A stretch of 64,000 nucleotides of DNA from contig NZ_JACWMY010000003.1 in the NCBI RefSeq assembly GCF_014773265.1, positions 186,001 to 250,000 on the forward strand, in the 5' to 3' direction. The notes beneath the pieces are model-generated. The model had not been told where the DNA came from and did not search any database. It was given only the letters and a program-made list of their open reading frames with translations. The position numbers and the translations under genes are program-made. This DNA is from Mucilaginibacter pankratovii. GTDB taxonomy: Bacteria; Bacteroidota; Bacteroidia; Sphingobacteriales; Sphingobacteriaceae. Numbering within the stretch: the first letter of the stretch is position 1; each line of letters starts with the position of its first letter. This document shows, piece by piece, positions 1 to 9,081 of this stretch.

Positions 1-26
1 CTGCCAACCCAATATATCGACATTAA

Positions 27-350
27 ATGAGAGGGCGGCTTGTAGTTGCTCCGTTTTTAAATGTTAACGCTATGGCATTGTTCCCTTTTATTTTACTGCG
101 CGACGAAGAGATGCGGAAGGACGAAGTACTGCTAAATCACGAGCGCATTCATTTAAGGCAGCAGGCCGAGCTGCTGGTTTTGCCGTTTTATGTGCTGTAC
201 TTTTTAAATTACGTGGTAAACCTTGCCCGTTACGGCAAACATTACCCGGCATATTTTAACATCGCGTTTGAGCGGGAGGCCTATCAAAAGGAAGCAGACA
301 TGGCCTATTTAGGCCGCCGGAAATGGTGCAACTGGCTGGCTTTTTTTTGA
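27..350 (+). CDS. Small membrane protein with HExxH motif
   Basis: A 107-residue protein of a family I recognise from Sphingobacteria but cannot name. Residues 38-42 read HERIH, a zinc-metallopeptidase-type HExxH, followed by a hydrophobic segment at about 48-66 and a conserved-looking FEREAY at 81-86 that could supply a further acidic ligand. It resembles the core of M56/BlaR-type membrane peptidases but is much shorter than any of them. The start is the only ATG near the beginning of the frame. Peptidase activity is inference from the motif alone. The next gene starts 65 bp downstream on the same strand. Confidence 0.7.
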   Translation: MRGRLVVAPFLNVNAMALFPFILLRDEEMRKDEVLLNHERIHLRQQAELLVLPFYVLYFLNYVVNLARYGKHYPAYFNIAFEREAYQKEADMAYLGRRKWCNWLAFF

Positions 351-414
351 TTGCGAACACATTAGTTACATTTTGTGCCTTGAAATAACAGATTTTTCCA
401 TTTTCTTTGCGTTT

Positions 415-1431
415 ATGTTGAAAACCGGTTTAAAAGTAGTTCTTACACTTTGTTGTTCAATTGCGCTGTCTGCCAGCGCCCAAACAACCGATACTGTTAA
501 ACGAGACACCGTTAAAATTGACACCAACCTGTTAAACAGGTATCGCATATCCCCAAAACCCAATGCTATCCCGGTACCATCAAAACCCTTGCTGATACAG
601 CAGGAGTTGCTGCCAGTAACCATGCTTGATTATAAGGTGAGCTACTGGCGCAGGTATATCACCCTCGGGCTAAACTTTAACCAGGCGGCCTTCAGCAATA
701 ATTACAGCGCCGGGGGTGTTACCGCCATAGCCTTAGGTAGTAATTTAATATACCGTACCGAATACAACAAAGCACCCTTCAGCTACGCTACGGAATTAAA
801 CCTGCTTTACGGAAAATCAAAGAACAAGGGGCAGGGCGCGCGCAAAACCAACGACAGGATCTTCCTGGATAACAAGGTGGCCACCCAAATGTCTAAACAC
901 TGGTTCTTCTTCGGTTCCTTAAGTTTCGAATCGCAGTTTGATAAGGGCTTCCAATACGATGCCGCGGGTGTGAACCCGCCGGTGCTGATATCTAACTTTA
1001 TGTCGCCGGGTTATTTAACCGAATCTGTGGGTTTTGAGTATAAGGCCGAAAAGTTCTTCGATTTGCGTTTAGGTACTGGTACGGCCCGCCAAACGTTTGT
1101 GTTGGATACTACTATTTATCATAACAACCCGGGCAACTACGGCGTTGCCCCCGGCAAAACCATCCGCACGGATATCGCTTTCCAGATGGTGGCCATCTTT
1201 GATAAAGACATTGCCAAGAATATGCACTTTAACGCCCGGTACGATATGTTTGTGCCTTACGGCAAAGCGCTGGGTTACGTTCGTCACCGGGTAGATGCCC
1301 TGCTTGCAGCGAAAGTGAACCGCCTTATCAACGTATCCATCAATGGTACGCTCTTGTTTGATAAGAATACGTCTGACAGCGTACAGGGCACAGAAGGATT
1401 ATCGCTGGGGATATTGTATAAATTCCCGTAA
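415..1431 (+). CDS. DUF3078 outer-membrane protein
   Basis: A 338-residue exported protein. The ATG at 415 is chosen over upstream alternatives because it directly precedes a signal peptide ending in SASAQ. Short alternating hydrophobic strands (YWRRYITLGLNFNQAAFSNN, SYATELNLLYGK, WFFFGSLSFESQFDKGF) and the final aromatic residues fit an outer-membrane barrel of the DUF3078 family, widespread in Bacteroidota and of unknown substrate. It ends shortly before a palindromic repeat and converges with the DUF5916 gene. Confidence 0.8.
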   Translation: MLKTGLKVVLTLCCSIALSASAQTTDTVKRDTVKIDTNLLNRYRISPKPNAIPVPSKPLLIQQELLPVTMLDYKVSYWRRYITLGLNFNQAAFSNNYSAGGVTAIALGSNLIYRTEYNKAPFSYATELNLLYGKSKNKGQGARKTNDRIFLDNKVATQMSKHWFFFGSLSFESQFDKGFQYDAAGVNPPVLISNFMSPGYLTESVGFEYKAEKFFDLRLGTGTARQTFVLDTTIYHNNPGNYGVAPGKTIRTDIAFQMVAIFDKDIAKNMHFNARYDMFVPYGKALGYVRHRVDALLAAKVNRLINVSINGTLLFDKNTSDSVQGTEGLSLGILYKFP

Positions 1432-1442
1432 ACATCACAGCA

Positions 1443-1537
1443 CGTCATTGCGAGGAACGAAGCAATCTCTACGCTGGACGTGCCACTTTGCAGGCCGCTC
1501 TTCTAATCGGGAGATTGCTTCGTTCCTCGCAATGACG
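1443..1537. repeat. REP-like palindrome, copy 1
   Basis: Two perfect 27-bp inverted arms (1443-1469 and 1511-1537), beginning CGTCATTGCGAGGAACGAAG, separated by 41 bp. The unit lies between two convergent genes. The same arm sequence occurs at 44914-45010 and 62483-62567. It may act as a bidirectional terminator, or be a REP element moved by a RAYT transposase encoded elsewhere. Confidence 0.9.
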
Positions 1538-1545
1538 GTGTGTTT

Positions 1546-3999
1546 TTACCCCTTATCGTGGCGCTTTCTCAACGCCTGGAAATCGATATAGTACAGCACC
1601 TTCAGCGAGAAATTGTTGTTCTGCGGCAGGTTAAACGTATTGTGTAAGTTGTTGAGGTAGCCCTCGTTGGCCGGCAGATCCGAATTGAAAGCCGAGTTTT
1701 TCCAGGCAAGGCTAAGCTCGCTGCCGGGGGTAAACTGCCAAACGTATACCATATCCACATTCCAGATGTTTACGTTACGGTCGGCATGATCAAAGTCGAC
1801 AGTTGTAAGCGCGCTTACATATCCATCTTTGCCAAGGTTATAAAACTCTTTATTATTCACCTTGCTCCAGTAGTGCCGTAGCCTTAAATTAAGCCCCATA
1901 GTGGCGCTAAAGGTATACTTCAGGCTGAAGATGTTTTCTACTGTATGCACATTTCGCAAAGCAAAAATGGGACTATTGTTCACGGTATCTTTAGTAGAAA
2001 AGCCCAGGTAGTTTATCCGGGGGCTGAAAGTAATATCCTCATTGATGGAAAACTTGTTGCTCAGGCGCAGGTTAAGAAAAAGTTCCAGGTCGTTACCGTG
2101 CCCGCCCTTGCCGTTCCAAACCCAGGTATCAGAATACCAGAAACCACCCGAAACCATCTTAGAGCGGTTGGTGCTTAAATTCCAGTTTAGCATAAAGTTA
2201 CGGGGCGAGCGGTAGCGTAGTCCGTCTGTACGGGCTTCATAAAAATCGTTGCCCTCAAAGCGGTAATGGCCGTTAATATTTACCTGCCACAGGTTTTTAA
2301 AAGTACCGAAGCCGCCAAAATTTTGATTGTAATTTTGGTAGTTTGATGCGTTAACCCGGCGCGAATAATAATTGTTGGTCCATACCCCGTATTGGGTAAA
2401 CAGGTGTTTGGGTTTGTAGTTGGTGTACTGCAGGTTAAGGTTATGTTCTAAGTAGTTGTTATTATACATAATACCCAAATCGTTAGAGTTGTAGTGGCTA
2501 TCAACCATATCCTGCCCAATATCCCAGGTAAAATTACCGGATGATTTCCCGCCGATAACCTCATAGCTGTAGCCTGTGTTGGTTTTCATGCCGCCGCCAT
2601 AAAGGTTACTCATCATAGCAAAGCCACGCAATTTGTAGGTGTTCTTTTTATTGTTGAGGTTGTATACAAAGCCGCCCACATTTGCAGAGTAATCTTTACC
2701 AAAGCGATTTACGTTGGTGTTGATCAGTGTTATCGCGGAGTTGTTCTTTAGGTTCTGATCAAATACCAGGATATTATAATTAGCTAAAGGGCTGGTTTGT
2801 ACCCGCCGCCGGTTCCCTAACGAGTCTTCTATGGTGGCGTAAGCCGTATTAGTGATCGCGTTAAACATACCGATCCCAAGGCCGCTTGAAAGCCTCCCGG
2901 AGAGTTTAATAGCATTGAGTAGCTTTGTTTCGGTGGGATTGGCGATTATCTCTTCCCCCTTACTTGTAGCAATATCGTCGTGGTGGATAGGCTGCCCGCC
3001 CACCCTGCGCGAATAGAACAGGTTGCCTTTATTAAATAGCTCGGTACCCTCGGTGAAAAAGGCCCGGTTCTCGTTATATTCTACTTCGAAGGGGGTTAGG
3101 TTAAGCACTTTGTTGTCAGATTGCACCTGGCCAAAATCGGGGATCAGCGTCAGGTCCAGCGTAAAGGCATCGTTAATACCATATTTTACATCCATCCCAC
3201 CGTTAACCGATGCTTTGGTGTTGGGCACACCGGCTGTGTTGTACGGGTAATGGTTTACGTAAGTAGAAAAATAGGGGTAGAAGGCCAAACGGACCGGCGG
3301 GTTCAGCTTTTCTAAGCCGGTTAATATCCCTTCCTGGTTTATAAAGCCGTTCGCTTTTGGGTCTATCTCGTTCCAGAATAACTGCTGCTGGATGCGCTGG
3401 CGTTTGCGGATAAGGTTCATGCCCCAGGTTTGTACATCCTTTTTTGCAAAACGCAGGGCCGAATACGGGATCCGCATTTCTACCGACCAGCCGGTTTCGC
3501 CAATATGCACCTTACTGGTCCATACCGAATTCCAGTTAGGGTCCTCTGTATTTCCGTTAGCATCCGGCGGGGTATATTTGGCATCGAACTGGCTGTTAGC
3601 CGATGTTACAAAAAAGCCGGTACCGTTTATGCCATCCTGGTAAGTATCAAAAATTATCCCCAGGAAATCTGCATTGCCCACGTTGTCGCGTGTAGCAATT
3701 TCCTTGGCCATTTTATCTGAGGATGTTTCGTACATCCGTGCGCCAACGTAAATGGCGTTATTATCGTAGATGATCTTTACCTCGGTGCGCTCTTCGGGTT
3801 TTTCGTGTGTGCCGGCATTGGGTTGCAATTCCACAAAATCGGTAGCGATGGGCACATTTTGCCAGGCAGCATCATCCAGCACGCCATCCATTTTTGGCGG
3901 GGTTTCGGTTTTTATGGCAACTAAGGTTTTCTTCGCCTTTTGAGAAAAAGCGTTAAGGGTTACTATAGAGAGAAAAAGAGCAAGGAAAAGTACCTTCAT
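1546..3999 (-). CDS. DUF5916 / CBM9-domain outer-membrane protein
   Basis: An 817-residue protein with a signal peptide (cleavage near NAFSQ). Residues about 30-220 form a carbohydrate-binding family 9-like domain (IKTETPPKMDGVLDDAAWQN opening; NWNSVWTSKVHIGETGWSVE), and the remainder looks like a DUF5916 outer-membrane barrel. The family is common in Bacteroidota, and its ligand is not known. The stop lies 9 bp beyond the palindrome, so the two convergent genes leave almost no free spacer. Confidence 0.85.
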   Translation of the reverse strand: MKVLFLALFLSIVTLNAFSQKAKKTLVAIKTETPPKMDGVLDDAAWQNVPIATDFVELQPNAGTHEKPEERTEVKIIYDNNAIYVGARMYETSSDKMAKEIATRDNVGNADFLGIIFDTYQDGINGTGFFVTSANSQFDAKYTPPDANGNTEDPNWNSVWTSKVHIGETGWSVEMRIPYSALRFAKKDVQTWGMNLIRKRQRIQQQLFWNEIDPKANGFINQEGILTGLEKLNPPVRLAFYPYFSTYVNHYPYNTAGVPNTKASVNGGMDVKYGINDAFTLDLTLIPDFGQVQSDNKVLNLTPFEVEYNENRAFFTEGTELFNKGNLFYSRRVGGQPIHHDDIATSKGEEIIANPTETKLLNAIKLSGRLSSGLGIGMFNAITNTAYATIEDSLGNRRRVQTSPLANYNILVFDQNLKNNSAITLINTNVNRFGKDYSANVGGFVYNLNNKKNTYKLRGFAMMSNLYGGGMKTNTGYSYEVIGGKSSGNFTWDIGQDMVDSHYNSNDLGIMYNNNYLEHNLNLQYTNYKPKHLFTQYGVWTNNYYSRRVNASNYQNYNQNFGGFGTFKNLWQVNINGHYRFEGNDFYEARTDGLRYRSPRNFMLNWNLSTNRSKMVSGGFWYSDTWVWNGKGGHGNDLELFLNLRLSNKFSINEDITFSPRINYLGFSTKDTVNNSPIFALRNVHTVENIFSLKYTFSATMGLNLRLRHYWSKVNNKEFYNLGKDGYVSALTTVDFDHADRNVNIWNVDMVYVWQFTPGSELSLAWKNSAFNSDLPANEGYLNNLHNTFNLPQNNNFSLKVLYYIDFQALRKRHDKG

Positions 4000-4226
4000 G
4001 TAAGGGGGCTTATAATGCTATAAGATGTGCGAAGTTTGCAAAACGTTACAAAATCAAGTATTAAATGTTGGTTAATAAGTGTTAAATAATTGGCTATATG
4101 TTAAATAGCTATGCAAAAAACATATTCCCCGGATGGGTAAACGCATAATTTAATCTTATTTTGAGTTTTTAAGGGCAATTTGATGCCACACATAATGTGT
4201 ATTTTTATATCCCCTCACCCATAAAA

Positions 4227-5399
4227 ATGAGCTTTAACTGGTTTGATGTAATTGTGTTGTTTGGCATTCTGCAGGGCGTGGTTTCTGCGGCATTGCTGCT
4301 GTGTATAAAAAGCAGCAATGCGGCCACAAGGCTTTTGGCTGCTATGTTATTTGTATTTAGCGTGCTCAGTTTTAAAATCGTGCTGCACACCCTCGGGCTT
4401 TGGGATAGTCCCCTGCTGCGCTATTTTCCCCTGGCTATCGATCTGCTTATCCAGCCCTTACTGTACCTGTATGTGGTGGCGCTTATCCTCCCCAAATTCA
4501 AACTCCGGGGTAGGCAACTGTTGCACCTTTTGCCGCCGGCGTTGCTCATGCTGCACGCCATTGTGGTTTATATAGCGGTGCTGCCGGTAAGCGGACTAAG
4601 CGCTAAAGACGCCATAGCCGGGCAATTATATTTTAACCAGGTAAAGTCGGTAGAGGATGTCCTGTCGGTTATCAGCGGAATTGTTTATGGTCTGCTGAGT
4701 TTCAGGCTGGTGCAGCGTTACCGGGGCTGGCTGTATAAAAATATATCCGGCACCGCTTACCCAACCTTTACCTGGTTAAAGAATGTGTTGCTGCTTACCG
4801 GCATATTGGGCGCCGGGCTAATGGCCAATGTTCTGCTCGACCAGGTTTTCCATTTTAATGCGCGTCATTTTTTACACTGGGAGATCTTTTACGTTTACCT
4901 CTCGGGGCTTATCTATTACATCGCCATCAAATCGTACCAGCAAAAAAACGGCGTGGTTGCAGCCATGCCAAACGATGAAAAGGCCCGGCCGGCCGAGTTG
5001 GCTGTATCTAAATACACCCATACCGAACTTGCCACCGCGAAAGAAGCTATCTCCCTATCGCTGGGAAAAGAAAAACTGTTTTTAAACAACGAGCTCACGT
5101 TAAGCGCACTTGCAGCGCATATTATGCTTTCGCCCGCGCTTGTGTCTGAAGCCATCAATAAGGGGTTTGGTATGCCTTTCCGGTCGTTAATAAACAATTA
5201 CCGCGTGGAAGAGGTAAAGCAAAAACTGGCCAACGAAAAACTCAGCCACCTTTCTATTCTCGGCATCGCGTTCGAAAGCGGCTTTAATTCCGAAGCCAGC
5301 TTTTATCGCATATTTAAAGCCGCCACAGGCGAATCGCCAAAGAGCTATCTCGCCAAAACAAAGAAACTTACGCCTCCGGCAGCTCCCCGACTTTCTTAA
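4227..5399 (+). CDS. AraC-family regulator with N-terminal membrane domain
   Basis: A 390-residue protein. The ATG at 4227 begins MSFNWFDVIVLFGILQGVVS and fits a membrane start better than an upstream GTG at 4197. The first 240 residues contain about seven hydrophobic helices. The last 110 form an AraC/HTH_18 double helix-turn-helix (LTLSALAAHIMLSPALVSEA and ILGIAFESGFNSEASFYRIF, then ATGESPKSYL). The arrangement suggests a membrane sensor acting directly on DNA; the signal is unknown. The neighbouring secreted peptidase gene, 87 bp downstream, is a possible target. Confidence 0.9.
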   Translation: MSFNWFDVIVLFGILQGVVSAALLLCIKSSNAATRLLAAMLFVFSVLSFKIVLHTLGLWDSPLLRYFPLAIDLLIQPLLYLYVVALILPKFKLRGRQLLHLLPPALLMLHAIVVYIAVLPVSGLSAKDAIAGQLYFNQVKSVEDVLSVISGIVYGLLSFRLVQRYRGWLYKNISGTAYPTFTWLKNVLLLTGILGAGLMANVLLDQVFHFNARHFLHWEIFYVYLSGLIYYIAIKSYQQKNGVVAAMPNDEKARPAELAVSKYTHTELATAKEAISLSLGKEKLFLNNELTLSALAAHIMLSPALVSEAINKGFGMPFRSLINNYRVEEVKQKLANEKLSHLSILGIAFESGFNSEASFYRIFKAATGESPKSYLAKTKKLTPPAAPRLS

Positions 5400-5486
5400 C
5401 CGCTCTGTTTTTATTTGCTCTCATTACCTGTTTTGAGAGGATGGTGAATGCCGTTTACCCTTGCTTTGCCTTAAAAACAAAAGAAT

Positions 5487-6263
5487 ATGAAAAAGGCAAT
5501 TAAAATTATTTTAGCGTCGCTGGCTATATTGTGCACCAGCTATGTTTTCGCAGCAACAGCGCTTATCCCCACTACCGATACCACACCCCGGGCCGATAGC
5601 GTATTAATAAAAACCCACTGGCAGCAAATGGGCGGCTTTGAAAGTTACACCCCGGATAAAATGAGGCTGGGTTGCTGGAGCACCGCCCTGGCGCAGATCA
5701 TGTATTACCACCGGCTAAAACCGTTCGGCCATGTGGCCTATGTATCCAGTAAGGGCTATCGGATAAATGAAAAGATAGACAGCGCTACCATCCGCATGGA
5801 TAAACTGGCCAACCAGATAGACAGTACCACCAACGGGGAGCAGGTAGCCGAAACCGCCCGGTATAATTACTACGCCGCGCTGGCCATTCAAAAAGATTTC
5901 GGCACCGATAATTACATGAATAAGCTTGCCGGGGCAAGCCTTTTAGAGCAGCATTACAAAGTAAAGGTAAGTCGGTACATCTCCTGGCAGCGCCTGCTGC
6001 CTTATACTGCGGGTAAACAGAAACGCATTATCAGAACAGAGATCAACAGCCAGCGCCCGGTGTTTTTGCATTTCGCCAATCTTAAAAACTTTGGGCATTC
6101 GGTTGTGATAGATGGTTACCGCGAAGACGGTGGTGTATTTATGGTACACCTGAACCAGGGGCAGGGCGGCCCGCAGGATGGCTGGTATAATTATGATAAG
6201 GACCTGCTGAAAGAAGATGACCGGAAATTGCGGGTTATCTACACGTTTAAGCCCTTGAAATAA
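5487..6263 (+). CDS. Secreted C10-like (streptopain-family) cysteine peptidase
   Basis: A 258-residue protein with a signal peptide ending around YVFAA. Residues 61-75 (LGCWSTALAQIMYYH) match the catalytic-cysteine motif of C10 peptidases, with Cys63 as nucleophile. FGHSVVIDGY near residue 203 supplies the catalytic His. It lacks the long propeptide and C-terminal domains of the larger gingipain-region C10 enzymes. It could equally be a non-proteolytic papain-fold member. Confidence 0.75.
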   Translation: MKKAIKIILASLAILCTSYVFAATALIPTTDTTPRADSVLIKTHWQQMGGFESYTPDKMRLGCWSTALAQIMYYHRLKPFGHVAYVSSKGYRINEKIDSATIRMDKLANQIDSTTNGEQVAETARYNYYAALAIQKDFGTDNYMNKLAGASLLEQHYKVKVSRYISWQRLLPYTAGKQKRIIRTEINSQRPVFLHFANLKNFGHSVVIDGYREDGGVFMVHLNQGQGGPQDGWYNYDKDLLKEDDRKLRVIYTFKPLK

Positions 6264-6328
6264 TAAGGGCCGGTGGTTAGTCCGATTTATTGAAATTAAA
6301 GTACCTTAACGGCACCTATTTCATCGCA

Positions 6329-7498
6329 ATGAATTTTAAACTATCCGCTTTTATTACCTGCCTGTTTTTAGTCGCCGCTGTTTCGGGCAGCCGGGCGCAA
6401 GATGGCGGTGTCATCATCCCGAAAAACATTAACCTGCCGCAAGACACGGTAAGCAAACAAATAGTAATTGCCCTCAACGGTTTCCTGTCTCAAAAGGAAA
6501 AGCCGAATAAGGATAATTCGTTTGTGCTAAAGGATGAGCTTTTGGAAACATCGGCCTTGCTGGATGAAATGAAGGGGATAGAGCAAAATGTAACGCTCAA
6601 AGTGGCCGATTTCTATAGGCCATACCTGACTAATGTTGTGAAACAGGGGGAAAACCGGTATGCTGTCCAGTTTTCCTATATCGGAGTGGCCGGCGATACG
6701 CCGCTAATGAGGGCAAGCTTTAAGCTACTGGCTAAACAAGTAAACGGCCGGTTTTACTTTTATTCGCCGCTTAGGCAAAACACCAGTTCCTGGAAAGTTA
6801 AAAGCCATGGCGCAGTATCTTTTCACTATAGAGACACCCTTTCGTTTGCCGACGCAAAGGAGTTTATAAGAATGGTTGCGCTTTACAATAAAAAGCTCAA
6901 CACCAATAAACCGATTATACTTTATTATTGTACGGATTTTTTAGAAGTACAACAGCTGCTGGGTATTGAATATATGGCAGATAACGCCGGCCTCGTCAGC
7001 AATCAGTTAGGTGCGGATGAAAACAACACAGACCTTATTATTAATGGCTGGAGCACAGTAAAAAACAGGTTTGATCCGCACGACCTGTTTCACGACAGGC
7101 TGCGCACCGTAATGAGCAGCGCTATCATTAATCGCCCGGTAGATGAAGGCTGCGCTTACCTGTACGGCGGCAGCTGGGGTAAAAGCTGGCCCGAGGTTTC
7201 GGCAATGTTTAATGTTTACGTAAAAGATAACCCCGGTGCTGATTGGCTGCAACTGTACCTTGATGGAAAAAACTATTACAACGATGGGGGCAAGATCTTC
7301 AAGATCTCGTACATGATCAATGCGCTTATTGTACAAAAGCTGGAAAAGGAAAAGGGCTTTGCCGCGGTGATAGAATTACTAAGCTGCGGCAAAAAAGAAG
7401 CCGGCGATGCCAATTATTTTAAGGCGCTGGAAAAATTGACCGGGATAAACAAAGCCAATTTTAATACGGAGGTTTCGAAATTGATAAAGGGGAGCTGA
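6329..7498 (+). CDS. Secreted protein of unknown function
   Basis: A 389-residue exported protein. The ATG at 6329 (MNFKLSAFITCLFLVAAVSG) gives a good signal peptide; an in-frame TTG at 6290 would not. I do not recognise the family. It has short aromatic strands in the first half and a conserved-looking segment around DEGCAYLYGGSWGKSWPEV. It follows the C10-like peptidase by 65 bp on the same strand and may be co-transcribed with it. Confidence 0.7.
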   Translation: MNFKLSAFITCLFLVAAVSGSRAQDGGVIIPKNINLPQDTVSKQIVIALNGFLSQKEKPNKDNSFVLKDELLETSALLDEMKGIEQNVTLKVADFYRPYLTNVVKQGENRYAVQFSYIGVAGDTPLMRASFKLLAKQVNGRFYFYSPLRQNTSSWKVKSHGAVSFHYRDTLSFADAKEFIRMVALYNKKLNTNKPIILYYCTDFLEVQQLLGIEYMADNAGLVSNQLGADENNTDLIINGWSTVKNRFDPHDLFHDRLRTVMSSAIINRPVDEGCAYLYGGSWGKSWPEVSAMFNVYVKDNPGADWLQLYLDGKNYYNDGGKIFKISYMINALIVQKLEKEKGFAAVIELLSCGKKEAGDANYFKALEKLTGINKANFNTEVSKLIKGS

Positions 7499-7535
7499 TT
7501 TTCATTTAGTAGAATGGGTTTATGCTTCAAAATCA

Positions 7536-7543
7536 TACCTTTG
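7536..7543 (+). promoter_or_regulatory. Candidate -7 box for ffh
   Basis: TACCTTTG matches the Bacteroidota -7 consensus TAnnTTTG and lies 25 bp before the ffh start codon. No clear -33 TTG was identified. Confidence 0.5.
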
Positions 7544-7568
7544 TATCCTCAAAAATTAGGAATACATA

Positions 7569-8897
7569 ATGTTTGAAAATTTATCAGATAAGCTCGACAG
7601 GGCGTTCAAAGTACTAAAAGGACAAGGCTCGATCACGGAGATAAACGTGGCCGAAACCATGAAAGAGATACGTAAGGCGCTTTTGGATGCCGACGTTAAC
7701 TATAAAACAGCCAAAACCTTTACAGATGATGTAAGGACAAAAGCAATGGGCGAAAATGTATTAACCTCCATTTCGCCGGGGCAGCTGCTTACCAAGCTCA
7801 TGAATGATGAGCTGACCGAGCTAATGGGCGGTACCACCGCCGAGCTGGACCTGAAGGCATCCCCTACCATTATCCTGATAGCGGGTTTGAACGGTGCCGG
7901 TAAAACAACCTTTACCGGTAAGCTGGCCAACTACCTTAAAACGCAAAAAAATAAAAAACCATTACTGGTTGCCGATGATATTTACCGCCCTGCGGCGATA
8001 GACCAATTACAGGTTTTAGGCCAGCAAATTGGCGTACCGGTGTATGCCAACCGCGAATCGAAAGACCCGGTTGCTATTGCCCTGGAAGGTATAGCCCAGG
8101 CTAAGCGCGATGGCAACAACGTGGTGATTATTGATACCGCCGGCCGTTTAGCGATAGACGAAGCCATGATGCAGGAGATAGCGCGCGTAAAATCCGCTGT
8201 AAAACCGCAGGAAATTTTGTTTGTGGTGGATAGTATGACCGGCCAGGATGCCGTAAATACCGCTAAGGTGTTTAACGACCGCCTGGACTTTACCGGTGTA
8301 GTATTAACCAAGCTGGATGGCGATACCCGCGGTGGCGCGGCGCTGTCGATCAAATCGGTAGTGAACAAGCCGATAAAATTCATCGGTACCGGCGAAAAAA
8401 TGGAGGCGCTTGACGTTTTCCACCCGGATCGTATGGCTTCGCGGATCCTGGGCATGGGCGACGTGGTATCATTAGTGGAGCGCGCGCAGCAACAGTTCGA
8501 CGAGAAGGAAGCTGCCGAACTGCAGAAGAAGATCCGTAAGAACAAGTTCGATTTTAACGACTTTTACAGCCAGATACAGCAGATCAAAAAAATGGGTAAC
8601 ATGAAAGATCTGATGGGCATGATACCGGGCGTTGGCAAAATGATGAAGGATGTAGAAGTAAGCGACGATGCCTTTAAAGGGATCGAAGCCATCATCCAGA
8701 GCATGACACCGAAAGAAAAAGAAAACCCCGAACTCATCAACCAAAGCCGCCGTGTACGCATCGCAAAAGGCTCGGGCAGCGATCTGCAGGAAGTAAACCG
8801 CCTGATGAAGCAGTTTGATGATATGAAAAAGGTAATGAAACAAATGAGCAACCCCGCAGCCATGGCCAGCATGATGCGCCGGATGCCGAAAATGTAA
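7569..8897 (+). CDS. ffh: Signal recognition particle protein Ffh
   Basis: A 442-residue SRP54 GTPase. The N-terminal helical bundle (residues 1-90) is followed by the G domain with P-loop GLNGAGKTT near residue 106, DTAGR, and TKLDGDTRGGAAL. A C-terminal methionine-rich M domain (MGNMKDLMGMIPG, ending MASMMRRMPKM) binds 4.5S RNA and signal peptides. It targets nascent membrane proteins to FtsY and SecYEG. Length is normal for the family. Confidence 0.98.
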   Translation: MFENLSDKLDRAFKVLKGQGSITEINVAETMKEIRKALLDADVNYKTAKTFTDDVRTKAMGENVLTSISPGQLLTKLMNDELTELMGGTTAELDLKASPTIILIAGLNGAGKTTFTGKLANYLKTQKNKKPLLVADDIYRPAAIDQLQVLGQQIGVPVYANRESKDPVAIALEGIAQAKRDGNNVVIIDTAGRLAIDEAMMQEIARVKSAVKPQEILFVVDSMTGQDAVNTAKVFNDRLDFTGVVLTKLDGDTRGGAALSIKSVVNKPIKFIGTGEKMEALDVFHPDRMASRILGMGDVVSLVERAQQQFDEKEAAELQKKIRKNKFDFNDFYSQIQQIKKMGNMKDLMGMIPGVGKMMKDVEVSDDAFKGIEAIIQSMTPKEKENPELINQSRRVRIAKGSGSDLQEVNRLMKQFDDMKKVMKQMSNPAAMASMMRRMPKM

Positions 8898-8957
8898 AGC
8901 GAAGCCCCCCAGCCCTGCCTACCGGCAGGCAGGCCCCTGAAGGGGGGCAAAAATTTT

Positions 8958-8989
8958 AAAAGCCTCAGCAGAAATGTTGGGGCTTTTTT
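8958..8989 (+). terminator. Intrinsic terminator after ffh
   Basis: AAAAGCCTC (8958-8966) pairs with GGGGCTTTT (8979-8987), with one G-T wobble, followed by further T residues. The preceding 8900-8947 contains a palindromic tract (CCCCCCAG...CTGAAGGGGGG) of the kind seen again after efp. Confidence 0.75.
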
Positions 8990-9081
8990 ATGGAAGTTCC
9001 CCGCGTGTAAAATTCCTACTACATATAGCCGCTTTGTGACTGAATTTTGCAAAATTAGCAGTTAAACTTTTTACTGATCTT

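Noticed and set aside
1443..1537. Insertion sequence or MITE with terminal repeats
   Set aside because: No transposase and no target duplication is visible. Repeated intergenic copies with variable centres fit a REP-like palindrome better.
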